26,234 bases of DNA from Plantago elongata (taxonomy: Eukaryota > Streptophyta > Magnoliopsida > Lamiales > Plantaginaceae). Positions 10,351 to 20,924 of this stretch are shown in pieces. The stretch covers positions 1 to 26,234 of the forward strand of contig JAYMSP010002111.1 in NCBI GenBank assembly GCA_036897095.1, in the 5' to 3' direction. Position 1 is the stretch's first letter. Each line of letters starts with the position of its first letter. The position numbers were made by a program, and so were the translations under genes. The notes beneath the pieces are model-generated. The model was not told the origin of the DNA. It ran no database searches and saw nothing but the letters and a program-made list of their open reading frames with translations.

Positions 10351-11931
10351 GAGATTTTGGAACACAAAACAGCAAATCGAGAACGAGGAAGGGGCTTGGT
10401 CAGGACATCAGCTAGATGATCCACAGTGCTCACGTGAGAGACCTCAAGAAGACCTTGATTTGTCAAATCACGAACAAAATGAATATCGATAGTGATATGC
10501 TTCATTCGAGAATGTAGAACAGGATGTAATGCGAGCTTTGTTGCACTAAAACTATCACACAAGAGGCGAGGAGGATGTTGTGGAAGCAACCGAAGATCAC
10601 GAAAGAGGTGTCGAATCCAACATACTTCGGCAGAAGCAGCAAGAGCACGATATTCAGCTTCTGTCGAGGAGTGTGCAACACCACATAGCTTACGAGAACG
10701 CCATGAGATGGGGTTAGGGCCTAAGAACACAATATATGCTGAAGTAGACCGCCCGTCCAAAAGATTACCCCCAAAGTCTAAGTCAGAAAAGGCTGTGAGA
10801 GATAAATATGTAGGGTGTCCGTGATGTAATGAATCCTTCAAGTATCGAAACAACCTCTTCACTGCAGCCCAATTGTGGGTAGTAGGGGAAGACATAGATT
10901 GAGCAAGACGACTGACAACAAATGCTATGTCCGGACGGGTCAACGTGAGATATTGTAAGCCTCCTATGGCACGACGAAACTCGGTAACATCGGCCAGGTC
11001 CCCAACTGATTCTGTTGGTTTCAAATTCATAGGGGTTGTGACCGATTTCGCTCCATCCATGTGATGACGACGGAGAAGATCAACAGTATACTTGTGCTGG
11101 GACAAAAATAATCCTTCTTGGCACTTGGCTACCTCAATGCCAAGGAAGTATGAGAGATTACCCAAATCTTTGATCGAGAACTTCTTTTGGAGATGCGCAA
11201 CAAGAGCTGATAACTTGAGAGTGTCTAATCCAGTCAAGATAAGGTCATCTACATACACAAGTACATAAATGGATGGATCCTTGATGCAGTGTAAATAGTG
11301 AGGGATCAATAAGTGATTGTTGGAATCCAAACTCGATCAGCGCATTACTCAAGGCATGGTGCCATGCACGTGGAGCTTGACGAAGTATGTAGAGAGATTT
11401 TCGAAGGCGACATCCATGATGAGGAAAACTTTGATCAACAAATCCAGGTGGTTGAACCATATAGACAGGTTCCGCTAAGGTTCCATGTAGAAAGGCATTA
11501 CTAACGTCCATTTGCCTAAGAGGCCACCCAAACATCAATGAAGTGGATAAAACAACGCGGATGGTGACATGTTTCACAACAGGACTAAATATTTCACGGT
11601 AGTCAATACCTGGTCGCTGATGAAAACCTTTCGCTACAAGTCGTGCTTTGTAGCGATCGACAGACCCATCTTATTTTCGTTTCACAACGAAAACCCATTT
11701 ACATCCGATAATATTCGCCCCGAATGGTGGTGAAACCAAGTCCCATGTACCATGGTACAAAAGAGCATTAAACTCTTCTGACATTGCACGACGCCAGCGT
11801 GGATCGGATAAGTCATGAGAAATAGTGCTGGGTTCAACACCTTCTGGGAGAGGATGCTTACTAGTATGATTAACGATGGGTTTGAATATCCCACGACAAC
11901 CGCGGGTCATCATGACATGAGTGAGGGCCAA
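10350..11931 (-). pseudogene. Copia reverse transcriptase and RNase H region (broken)
   Basis: The reverse transcriptase begins near 11931 (SDPRWRRAMSEEFNALL, a typical copia RT start) and continues with NIIGCKWVFVVKRK. A TAA at 11671-11673 then interrupts a frame that carries on normally. RT motifs [13 protein letters not shown] and the catalytic YVDDLILTG are present; a frameshift near 11270-11285 separates them. RNase H shows AFSDLDFGGNLLDGRSTSAY and SSTEAEYRALA, and ends with ADVLTKPLPRSRF. The usual DADWAG triad string is changed to DLDFGG. The roles are copying of element RNA and removal of the RNA strand, but this copy cannot make a full product. Confidence 0.9.
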
Positions 11932-12008
11932 TTTCCCTGTAGGTATTGGGGAAGATGTAGGCGGTGTAGATGCTGGACCAGGAGATGGTTTACTCTATTC
12001 CGATAAGT

Positions 12009-13882
12009 CTAAGTGAAATGGGATTGGACTAACCATGGACTGGCAGAATGCGACGAGTGTACTTGGTTCATTTGGTGGGCAACTGGACGCACAGGAGCTG
12101 GAGGAGTTTGATGTAATGTAAGTGTTCCTGGAGGATCAGATTTAGTAGCATTGCTAGGCATAAATAATGGGCTTGGTTCATCCAAGTTTGTATTATGGCA
12201 TGTATTTGTCGCCTCACGGGAAACTTTGTGCGGAAATTGATTTTCAGAGAATCGAACGTGGCGAGACAAATAAATTTTCCCAGATTCTAAATCCATGCAT
12301 TTATAGGCACTTTGAGTAGTAGAATATCCAAGAAAGAGACATGGACGTGATGGGTATTCAAGCTTTCCTGTAGCATAAGGTCCAAGCAATGGAATAAATA
12401 ACCAAAAGTACGCAGCTTGAGATAATTGGGTGATTGTTTAAATTATGACTCAAATGGGCTTCGACCTTGAAGAATGGGTGTAGGAAGACGATTAATTAGA
12501 ATATATAGCCGTTAAAATAGCAAATGACCAAAATGAAGAACGGAGATGAGAGTCCAGATTGGTGTAACAATGATCGACTAGTTTCGATAATGTGGCGATG
12601 GCGCCGTTCAGCAGTATCATTCTGTTCGGGCGTGTAAGGTGCCGTGGTTAACCAAGTGATGCCATTAGTATGAAAAAACGAACACGAGGCCACAAATTCA
12701 CCACCATTGTCATTGTACACATTTTTAATAACCTCTCCAAATTGTTTTTCCACTAAGAGTTTAAACTGAGAGAACACATTAACCACATTCAACTTCACAC
12801 GTAATGGAAATAGCCAACAATATTTGGTCAGGCCCGACTAAGGCCCAGCACGGTAAGCCCAATCGTGCAGGGCCTCAGCCTGTTAGGGACTCCAGCCCCA
12901 GGCCCTGCTCAACCAATATACATGGTCCAATCCAATTTAAAAAGATTAGACCTGGAGTTGGACCTATGGAGGCCTGTCTGTTGGATAAATGCTATGGAGG
13001 CCGGTCCAATTCAATACTGCAGCATAATAGACCGGCAACAGTCAGCAACATTCATTCTCCTTTCTTCGTTGTTCTTTGAGCCTTAGAAATGAAAAACCAT
13101 GGCACTGCATATCGTCTTACGTGTGTAACTTTCATTTATTAGAGTTCGTTTATTATTAAGAGAAAACCCACCAACTTGTAAGAAAAGAAAAGGAATTACA
13201 GGCATTAATAAAGAAAAAGTTTCTTTTTTGTTACTATGAAATTAATTAGTAGGTTAAAATCCTCTTCAATCTTGAGTCTAATTCCTCTCAACTTCCATTA
13301 AACCATCCATTTAATTCCTTAAAATTCGAAGAAATCCGTTCAATTCCTCAAATATCAAAAAAAAAAAAAAAAAGACCGTTTTTGTTCAATTTTCATGTAT
13401 ATAAGGACCCTTCATTCTTCTTCAATCCTTCATCCTAACTTAAGCAATCAAACTTAAACAACATCTAGAAATTCCTGTGTTCTATTAGAAATTTGGGTTT
13501 GAAAATTTAGGGTTTTAATTTGGGGATCTTACTTCAAAGAATGCTCGAAGAGTTGCAATTTTTAAATAGTTCCTTAGTCTTTTGTAATATTTATTAAAAA
13601 CAATACTTGTAACGGTTGATTTTAGATGTTTTGCACGTTTATAATTTTTTTTACTTAATATCGCGTATGGTGTTAGGCCTCATTTAATTTTTTTAAACAG
13701 GGCCCCTCAATTCTTGAAGACGCCCTGTATTTGGTGTAATGATATACAATTAAGAGAAAATTCAGGTCCCAAACATCAAGATAAATATATTGTAATGCAT
13801 GTGATGAATTCAATGAAGTTGAAGCAAAAGGAAGTTTATGTGACTTGCAAACACGACAAGTATCACAATCATGGTCCAACAC
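12009..13882 (-). pseudogene. Copia integrase, split by a nested transposon
   Basis: The zinc-binding/core start lies at 13736-13882 (DTCRVCKSHKLPF, then YLDVWD with the first catalytic Asp). The core continues at 12820-12496 with NVYNDNGGEF (second Asp) and PEQNDTAERRHRHI (catalytic Glu). The C-terminal part at 12389-12009 has RPCLFLGYS and IYLSRHVRFSENQF. Between the first two parts sits the hAT-type insertion 12829-13727. Other frameshifts separate the core from the C-terminal part. The family joins element DNA into the host chromosome; this copy is inactive. Confidence 0.88.
12829..13727. mobile_element. Non-autonomous hAT-type element nested in copia
   Basis: The 899-bp insertion is flanked by a perfect 8-bp direct repeat, TATTTGGT, at 12821-12828 and 13728-13735. 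An 8-bp target duplication is the hAT hallmark. The ends are CAGGCCCG on the left and, read inward from the right, CAGGGCGT: short imperfect terminal inverted repeats that start with the usual hAT CAGG. Copia integrase reading frame resumes on both sides once the insert and one copy of the 8 bp are ignored. The interior has GGCCC-rich text near the left end and an A-run at 13358-13374, but no transposase. Confidence 0.88.
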
Positions 13883-14041
13883 ATGTGAGGAACTCGAAAG
13901 CGGTAACTTAAATTTAGAAATAAAAGTGCGACAAGTACGATAACCAGGATGACCAAGCCTCGCATGCCAAGTAGCAGAGGTAGTTCGACGCCTAACAAAG
14001 TAAAATGGGCCTCCGACTTCATTTAATACGATGGTGGCTTG

Positions 14042-14690
14042 ATATGATAGACACCGTTAATGCAATGACCTTTGAGTAGATGTGCCCCCGTAATTCGATC
14101 CTTTACATTGAAATAAATGGATGAAACTCAACCGCAACATAATTAGCTTTGGTAAATTGATGCACTGATAATAAATTTTGTTTCGCATCTGGAACACATA
14201 GCATATTAGGAATAGTAAAATTACGATGACTTGTAGAAATAATAGTCGTACCAGTGTGAGTGATTGGGAGAGATGAACCATTAGTCAAATGAACCTCTTC
14301 TGTTCCATCATATTCTTAATGAATGGTCATATGATTAAGATCCGAAGCAAGGCTATGGGAGACTCCAGAGTCCATCACATAAGACGAAATACTATGCTGG
14401 GGAGATCTAGCAAAATTTTCCTGTATAAGAGGAAGTTTCCTGCACTCAAGGGCAGAATGCCCTGGTTTCCGGCAAAGTTGACAATGGAAAGGTTCTGAAT
14501 CATTACCAGAGTTACCACTGTAGTTGCCACGATATAATTCTTACCACGATTCCAGCTACTTGATAATTACGGCCATTGTTGTTATTCCTGCGAAAGTTGC
14601 GGTTAGAATTATGGTTGCCACCATTAGTTGAAGGGTAAGAACGTGGACCAGTACCATTATGAAGATGAAATAATTCTTTTCATTGCTCCT
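14042..14690 (-). pseudogene. Copia gag C-terminus and protease region (broken)
   Basis: On the minus strand an Asn/Arg-rich stretch near 14540-14680 leads to a CCHC zinc knuckle at 14442-14483 (CQLCRKPGHSALEC), which in gag binds RNA. It is followed by a retroviral-type aspartic protease start (MDSGVSHSLASDL; the DSG catalytic triplet is kept). Then comes TNGSSLPITHTGTT, and later PNMLCVPDAKQNLLSVHQFT, which is typical of copia just before integrase. The frame is disrupted in several places. The N-terminal part of gag is missing. Confidence 0.85.
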
Positions 14691-14699
14691 CCCGTATAC

Positions 14700-15824
14700 A
14701 ATTACATCCTAATATATACAATGTAATGAATATTCAAGATTGATATTATACTAACACTAATATTATGTAACATTAAAACCTCATTTAATACGGAATTCCT
14801 ACTAATTTCTACTTTACGAATTCGTTTTCATTTTTTGTTCTTCCAATTCCTCCATCATCCACGATTCCTCTCCATCATCCATCATCGATCAATCACCACC
14901 GCTCCTCTCAACCGCCTTCCGTCCAATTACACCAGGGTTCTTGTCATCAAATCTTGTTTAGTTCTAGTGCTTTTTTTTTTTTTTGTTCTTTTGCTTTATA
15001 TTGGTAGAGTATTATGATATCAAATACTATATGGTTTCTATGAGCGTCATGTAGTTGGAAAAACGGTTTGTTAGTGCACAGGAGTAGGACTTGTTAAGGA
15101 GTTTTTTGGTGAAAGAGTTCAGTTATCTTGGTTTCTATGAGCATCATGAAGTGTGGTACGAGCCGTTTCTTTCGAAGTGAGAAAAGACTGTATGTGTTGG
15201 TAGATTGACGGTTCCAGGTAAGGCATCTCAAATTCATGGTCAGGCTCGACTAAGACCCTGTCCGGTGTGTCCGTAACTGGGGTAGGTGCAACATCGGAGT
15301 TTTTGTTAGATGTGATGATGAGGCTAATGTAATATAAAATTCGGGTGTTCGAAGAATTCTAATATTTTTTTCTTTATAAGTATAGTTTGGTAACGAGTAC
15401 AACTAAAACTCGACCAGATGAGTCAAATTCAACTTATGAGTTGAACTTGAACAATATGCTCGTTTTGCTAACGAGCCAAGCTCATTTACAGCTTGATGAA
15501 TGAAAGCCCGACTCAGTTAGACAGATTCCACCTCAAAAGCTTTTCAGCTTCGTAGGATATAATGCATTTATCAACTAATCACAATATCTTATCGAGCCAT
15601 GAGTGAGCGGTTAGTTGATCGGGCAAAAACAAGCTGAGCTTTAAACCTCATAAAGCCAAGTTGAGTTCGAAATATATCAAATCAAGTTCAATTAGACTCG
15701 ACTAGCATAATAACAAAAGGAGGAACACAACCAGAGTTGTATATAGTATACAGGGATCCCTGACCCATTTTTCTCGAGGATTCTGCCATTCCGGCATGTT
15801 ACAATGTGGATTCCACTCCTACTT
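14700..15824. other. Intergenic, with repeat-like segments and a second hAT-like end
   Basis: No gene is supported. 14820-14960 is a pyrimidine-rich, leader-like stretch (cctccatcatccacg...). The phrase tggtttctatgagc is repeated near 15031 and 15131. At 15241 the sequence caggctcgactaagaccc closely matches the left end of the nested hAT-type element (caggcccgactaaggccc). 15380-15710 is rich in CGAGC/GCTCG and TTGAGTT/AACTCGA words in both orientations, as in non-autonomous plant transposons. Borders are not defined. Confidence 0.4.
15241..15275 (+). mobile_element. Isolated hAT-like terminus related to the nested element
   Basis: The first 18 bases (caggctcgactaagaccc) differ from the left end of the element at 12829 at two positions, and the preceding base triplet ggt is also shared. 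No matching right end or 8-bp duplicate of ttcatggt was found nearby. This is probably a truncated relative. Confidence 0.4.
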
Positions 15825-18092
15825 TTACACCAAAAGGGAACCTTCCATCACTGCAACAGCTTTCCCTTGAAGCAGCACTCTCTGATTCTTTTCATCGAGA
15901 TGCAGATTTAGCACGCCACTTCTTGGTGAGGCCTAATTAAAGCAAATGAAATCAGCTTTCAAAAATCAACTGAGAAAAAAGCAAAGTACTAAAACTCATA
16001 GATTGCGCTTACTTGATAAGCTCTAAAATCAGATTTCCCGAGCCTCTTGCTCCAGTAGGGTGCTAAGGCACAGTGCACACTTCCAGTAACAGGATCCTAG
16101 ACATGGAACATTGTGAAATTCTTAGGAAAAAGTATGCCCTGATTCATACAAGTGTGAAGTGGTCTTTCCTAAGACTTACTCATCAGGAGCTTAACATTAG
16201 CAAAGAACAAGTCCAAGCTTTCAGAGAGGGTAAACACTATTTCTTGTGATGTGTAACTTTACAATATAGACTGCTTTTACCCAGGATAAGTACTGTAAAC
16301 ATGAATATGCAGTAGTATGTCTGCTAACGAGACCAAAAGATGAATCAAAAGAACGTAGGATGCAATAAAGTATCGTTAGTTAAATGCAGCTGGCATTGAG
16401 TCGGTACCGTAACTAATTTAATCTACAAGGAATAAAAGATGAATAAACTGAATAGGTAATTTCAAAATTCACATAGAATGGAAAGTACGAATGAGATCAT
16501 GTTAATTAAGGTTGAAAATGATACCTCATTAATTCCCAGTTTTGGGCAAAAAAAGCGACTAAAAAAGTCAAATCCAGAACCAGCAGGAGCAGGTCCTGTA
16601 ATGATAATTCCTCTGCCAGGACATTTCTCTATCTCAGCAGGTCGTGGTTCTACTTCTAACACTGCCTCTCCAGATGGCAACACAACCTGCCAAAACAAAA
16701 CTTGATTCTTTCAATATTACAATTAGAAGTTCACCACTTCACCTCAATAAAGAAAGCAGCATATGTTTTGTCCAGTATAACGGAAGTTAACGATCATTTG
16801 TTAAACAAAAATACTATAATTTTACATAAAGCGCAAGTAGAATACTCACCAAGAGATCATCCCCTGAAGTTGTCTTCTGGATCTCTATAACAGACGGGCC
16901 ATTCAAGCTTTCAGAAATAGTTGACAGGTCATCAGAACTATCATATTCTGTCAACGATACAACTGGAAAATCTAGTTCAATGAGGAAGCTTTCTGGAGCA
17001 TTGCCTTCTTGAGAGTTTGATGAATCTGAGGATTTAGTGTCAAATACTCTTTTGGCAGTAAGTAGCCCAGATAGTGTTAAGAACTCAACCATATCAGATT
17101 TTACCAAGCCACTTGCAAAGAGGAAATGAGATGCAGCTAAAGTTGCATGCCCGCAAAGTTCAACCTGCAATCGAACAGGCAACCCAACTCAGCACGCTAA
17201 ATAACTGGAGCATTTCAAAATCCAACAGGAGCATCAACACTTCAACAGTGATAGCATCAATTTAAACAAACATGTAACATACGAACATCCAATGGAAACA
17301 GATCGGCTTTAGCATGGCAGAAGCACCTAGAACTGTGTGTTATACTCCAAGATCATTAACATACTATTTTCTCCGATATACTGAACTATCACAAACATTG
17401 CATCAAAATAGCTAAGATGGGCTAAACTAGATCAAGCGAGAGTAATCGAACATACTGAACTATCACAAACATTGCATCAAACTCATAGCTAACATAAGCT
17501 AAACTAGATCAAATGAGTGCAAACAAACATACTGAACTATCACAAACATTACATCAGTTTGGAAATAGAAAGCCTATCTGGAGAAACCTCTAACATACAA
17601 TCGAATGAGTGTTCAATGTTCCATCAATTCATGCTAACTAATCATTATAGGCAGTTTGAAATTAGACACAAACAAATCAGCTAGGACTAATAAATTACGA
17701 AAATAAGCTTATCGAGCTGATCAATTGAATTCTTAACACGAATTCATATGACAAACACAATTAGGACCTCAGCGACCGGAGTGAACCAGCGAAGGCGAAA
17801 TCGTGGAAAGACGTCGTTAGAGTCAGCATTAAGGCGCGTCAAATAGCAGGTTTCAGAGAGATTGAACTCACGCGCCACCGCCTGCAGCCACTCCTCATCC
17901 CTCTCCTCCTCCAGCAAGCACACAGCTGCTGGATTCCCCTTGAATGCTTCTCCTGTAAATGCATCTACCTGTAATTTTCAGTTTGAATGCTAGATCAATT
18001 CAGTAAAAAAATGAATTGGGCATTTCATTGAAGAGGGGAAAAGGAAGTAGCAAGTTAATTACAATAGAGTACTTCACGGGATTTTTAGCCAT
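15825..18092 (-). CDS. PhzF-family protein (isomerase/epimerase-like)
   Basis: Six exons, all joined in phase 0 with GT-AG borders: 18092-18063, 17968-17768, 17164-16850, 16686-16525, 16096-16013 and 15932-15825. They give 299 aa, the usual length for plant PhzF-like proteins. The start MAKNPVKYSIVDAFTGEAF is typical. EFNLSETCYL carries the conserved Glu that is catalytic in PhzF, ELCGHATLAASHF is the hallmark motif of the first lobe, and DPVTGSVHCALAPYW is the matching motif of the second lobe. The ending VLLQGKAVAVMEGSLLV is also family-like. Relatives include bacterial PhzF (phenazine isomerase) and diaminopimelate epimerase-fold enzymes. The plant substrate is unknown, so no reaction is asserted. 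No targeting peptide is obvious. The donor after exon 2 is GTCCTA, which is weak. A Stowaway-like MITE lies about 130 bp upstream of the ATG, and a broken inverted copy lies at 9229-9987. Confidence 0.95.
17376..17562. repeat. 75-77 bp tandem repeat, 2.5 copies, in PhzF intron 2
   Basis: The phrase atactgaactatcacaaaca plus ttgcatca begins units at about 17376, 17451 and 17527. Units 1 and 2 both go on with agcta...gctaaactagatcaa; unit 3 is cut short. The repeat lies wholly in the intron between exons 2 and 3. Confidence 0.85.
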
Positions 18093-18224
18093 GGATACTT
18101 GATGTTGAGCTCGATTGGAATTCGGAAATGTACTGGTGTTCTGGAGAAGAGAAGGAAAACAAGTCCACTGCTGAAACAAATCCAAGTCGAAAATACTCAA
18201 AATTCAAATTCACGGTAATTCATA

Positions 18225-18514
18225 TTCCCTCCGTTCCAAATAAAATACCGGTCCAATTAAAACTTACTACCATCTTACTTTCTCTTCATTTAAAATCTTA
18301 CTTTCTCTTCATTTAAAAAATTACATTGATAAAGTTGTAAGTATGTAATAAATTAAAATAGAGATTTTTTTTTTATAATACTAAGAGATAGATTGAATAA
18401 AGTAGGAAAGATAAATAATAAAGAACTAGTTAGTGGATGTGAAACTTCTTATCTATGGTTTTAACGTAATTCTAAAAAAGAAAAGTTAGTAAGTTATTAA
18501 AAGAACGGAGTGAG
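18225..18514. mobile_element. Stowaway-like MITE
   Basis: The left end ttccctccgttcc and the right end, read inward, ctcactccgttctttt form imperfect terminal inverted repeats of the CTCCCTCCGTTCC type. They are flanked by TA at 18223-18224 and 18515-18516, the target duplication of Tc1/mariner-derived Stowaway elements. The size of about 290 bp, the AT-rich interior and the lack of an ORF all fit. Inside, cttactttctcttcatttaa occurs twice in tandem near 18277 and 18299. It sits about 130 bp 5' of the PhzF-like start codon. Confidence 0.85.
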
Positions 18515-18516
18515 TA

Positions 18517-19440
18517 TCATATTTTTACATTTTACAGTTAATCTTTTCGGTTTTAATTACAATAATATATTACACGCTCTCGATTTTTAGTGGTTGATTG
18601 ACCATTTTCGTCACTTATTGACTAAATAATTCGGTATTTACATTTAGATCTCTTATTTCATATAAGATCGATAACGAAGTGCAATTTAGTTAGTAAAACG
18701 CCTCACCTCCAATTAATAAATCGGGAGTTTGAGTCAATCTTTAATATTATTTAAGAAAAAACTTCTCCGTACAAAAATTTACTGGACATAATATAATTTA
18801 ACGGAAAGAAACTGAATGAGTTTGAATATAGCGTAAATCTTCAACTAGGATTATGAAGGTAGCTTGACTTTATCTGTGTAAAAGGAGGAAGAACCATCGA
18901 TTTACGATAAATCCATACTTTATTAAAAAAAATGAATATTATAAGAAGGCAAAAATGATTATAGAATATGAAAATACAATCATTATCAATAGTATAACTT
19001 TCTTGATCACATAATCTATTGGTCTTTTGGGTCGGAATGTATTTTAAGCACACGCATCAAAATTTTAAAAATTTTAGACCAACATGATAACAGTAATTTA
19101 ACGTGCTTGAATAAACTAAAATCTTATTTTGATAGCAATTTCAATTCGCAGCTGTCAGCTTGCAACATGGGGTCAGTAAAGTTCAGCAACTTGTCAATCT
19201 CATGCTCCGTATAATTAATAGCTTTGAGATCCTCTCCAAGAAAATCTCAATCCTCGTGCGAATCCAGATTGTTTGTTTCTCCTCAAACCTCGATATCCAC
19301 GGGAGTTTCTTTTACCAAGAAGAACGCTAGTATGTTCTTATGTTTGGATGTTAAAAGGTGTTTTTAAAAGAACTAATCAAATTATTCTTCATTGTTTTGT
19401 TGTCTCTTGTGGAATATTTTGTTACAGACTAATCTGATTC
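18517..19440. other. Intergenic, AT-rich
   Basis: No full gene is seen. A cgcctcacctcc...gggagtttgagtc stretch near 18700-18735 faintly resembles the region around a tRNA-like B box, but no cloverleaf can be built. A short open minus-strand segment at 19124-19240 is listed separately. Confidence 0.4.
19124..19240 (-). pseudogene. Possible exon remnant of an unidentified protein
   Basis: A 38-codon open segment on the minus strand reads LGEDLKAINYTEHEIDKLL, then NFTDPMLQADSCEL, and ends at a TAA. The residue mix (acidic, amphipathic, no low complexity) looks protein-like and its base composition is less AT-biased than the surroundings. It begins with no ATG and has no clear splice acceptor. 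I do not recognise the family with confidence. It could be a relic exon or chance. Confidence 0.25.
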
Positions 19441-20827
19441 TTCTTACTCTTATTTCCCACAAAACACCAAAATAAATATTGCAAAGTAATTGTCCAAAAA
19501 GAAACTAACAAAACCAAAAGAGGACGAAAAGAAGACTGATCGGTACTGTGTAGTGATGGGGACGTTACGTCCCCATCAATTCTTCTCCTCCAGGCGCGTG
19601 CAAAAGCACGCGCCTTGCGTTTTCCTCTGGCACGTGCCCTGCACGCACCAGACACAATCCATGCTAAGCCGAATGGCCCAGCCAATCGTTTCTTGTTTCC
19701 TTTTGGCCCAATATATATTTCCAGCCCAGCTTTACAAATTGGACTCTAATTCAAAATCAATCTAAATGCAATACTACATTTTAATTGTTCAAGTCCAATC
19801 GAATTAACTAAAATTATTCTCATATTATTTATAATAAATAATATTATAATCAACATCCGTAGTTTGGTAAAGTATACTCCATATAGTGTGACCCATAGGG
19901 CATTATATATTAAGCACTAATTCAATTAAGTTCACGGTAAAACTCATAGACAACTTATCAGACATTATTAATATATAAGGACGTTTGTGAGGATATACAA
20001 ACCACATGTAATGTAAGGCTCTAATGATAATACGATACTCTCATTCACGAATACTCGAATAAGTCTAGAACTTGATTTTATGTATGTTCCACTAACTTAT
20101 TCATTTCTTTCTCAATCTTGTTAGTTGATCCTCGATTAAATTCAAACACCATTTTGAATACATCGTAATGCATTGGCCAATGACTAACGATCAACATAAC
20201 TATTAGATGTAAAGTATTCTCTTCAATGTCTATTGCGATGAATAAATCCTATCTTGGCTCAACTACTACTCACATTTGCTCCGTGGTGTACCCAACACAT
20301 GTCGTATCTACCCCATAAGAAGTGCAAGCATTGGTCATGGTCAAAATACATGACTTCACACATTTAGTAGTATTGACCTCAAGTCAAAAGACTAAAACAA
20401 CACTTTATACACTGATACTTTCATATACATGAAAAGAATTAACCAAATGGTTTCTCGACGGGTCTATCAACACCCTCTAAGGTATCCATCATAAATGACC
20501 AAGTCATTCGTAATTGTGAGAGCTAGCTACTGCATTCTTCAAAAATATGATGCAGATCACGTGTCAATCTTTAATGTGTCATTACTATTCCAAATCTCAA
20601 TGACACTCGATTAGGGTTATTTTAGAACTTACGTTATGTCATCTAAGTTATCACACACTTGATGATAATCTCATAGTCCAAGGAAATATCTTATCGAATT
20701 ATTCAAACAATCAAATAATCAATTCAATAAATACAATGTCGATAACAACATTATTAAAAAATAATAAATTAGATGTGATTATAGTACATACGCCTAAAAT
20801 ATTGTATTTAGGATATACATACTTTCA
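19440..20827 (-). mobile_element. LTR-like sequence, possible solo LTR of a Ty1/copia element
   Basis: On the minus strand the block starts near TGTATATCCTAAATACAA at about 20819. It runs through about 1.1 kb of non-coding sequence, reaches a TATATAT/GGGCC motif near 19700-19715, and then enters a GC-rich palindromic stretch. This order resembles long copia LTRs: an AATATCC start, non-coding U3, a TATA box, then a GC-rich transcribed part. No coding sequence, primer-binding site, partner LTR or target duplication was found, so this is a pattern-based suggestion. Confidence 0.35.
19557..19638. repeat. Cluster of three CG-rich palindromes
   Basis: Three dyads lie within 82 bp. The first is tggggacgt-t-acgtcccca at 19557-19575. 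The second is ggcgcgtgc-aaaa-gcacgcgcc at 19593-19614, with 9-bp perfect arms and a 4-nt loop. The third is ggcacgtgcc at 19629-19638, containing the CACGTG G-box core. ACGT cores are typical plant bZIP/bHLH binding sites and CGCG words bind CAMTA-type factors; binding here is inference. Confidence 0.8.
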
Positions 20828-20834
20828 TAACCAC

Positions 20835-20924
20835 CTACAAGCTCTCACAACTTTATAGGTTGATGATATAACATCACATATTGCTCACAGAACTATCTAT
20901 AAGCTTTCACAGCTTTAGGTTGCA
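20835..20924. repeat. Imperfect 28-bp direct repeat at the DUF295 gene's 3' end
   Basis: ctataagctttcacagcttt (20897-20916) is part of the last codons of the minus-strand DUF295 gene. A diverged copy, ctacaagctctcacaacttt, lies 62 bp further downstream of the gene at 20835-20854. It is probably a local duplication of the gene end. Confidence 0.6.

Larger units (their letters stand above)
10350..14690 (-). mobile_element. Decayed Ty1/copia-type LTR retrotransposon, LTRs not found
   Basis: Reading on the minus strand, fragments follow the copia order gag (zinc knuckle), protease, integrase, reverse transcriptase, RNase H. Integrase before reverse transcriptase is the diagnostic Ty1/copia arrangement. 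The coding frame is broken by several frameshifts, an in-frame TAA at 11671-11673 and a nested 899-bp hAT-type insertion. No pair of LTRs, primer-binding site or polypurine tract could be recognised. The gag start is missing at the 5' end, and the 3' end stops at the RNase H terminus against a protease gene fragment. It is therefore a truncated, inactive copy. Confidence 0.9.

Noticed and set aside
10163..12006. Plus-strand ORFs at 10170-10415, 10492-10824, 11313-11504 and 11815-12006
   Set aside because: They lie opposite clear copia reverse transcriptase/RNase H or protease sequence on the minus strand.
18660..18745. tRNA-like B-box text (gggagtttgagtc)
   Set aside because: No A box, anticodon stem or cloverleaf could be formed; at most a SINE scrap.
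19422..19765. Arg-rich ORF on the minus strand and its plus-strand counterpart
   Set aside because: They cross the CG-rich palindromes in an LTR-like block; no family motif, and composition explains them.
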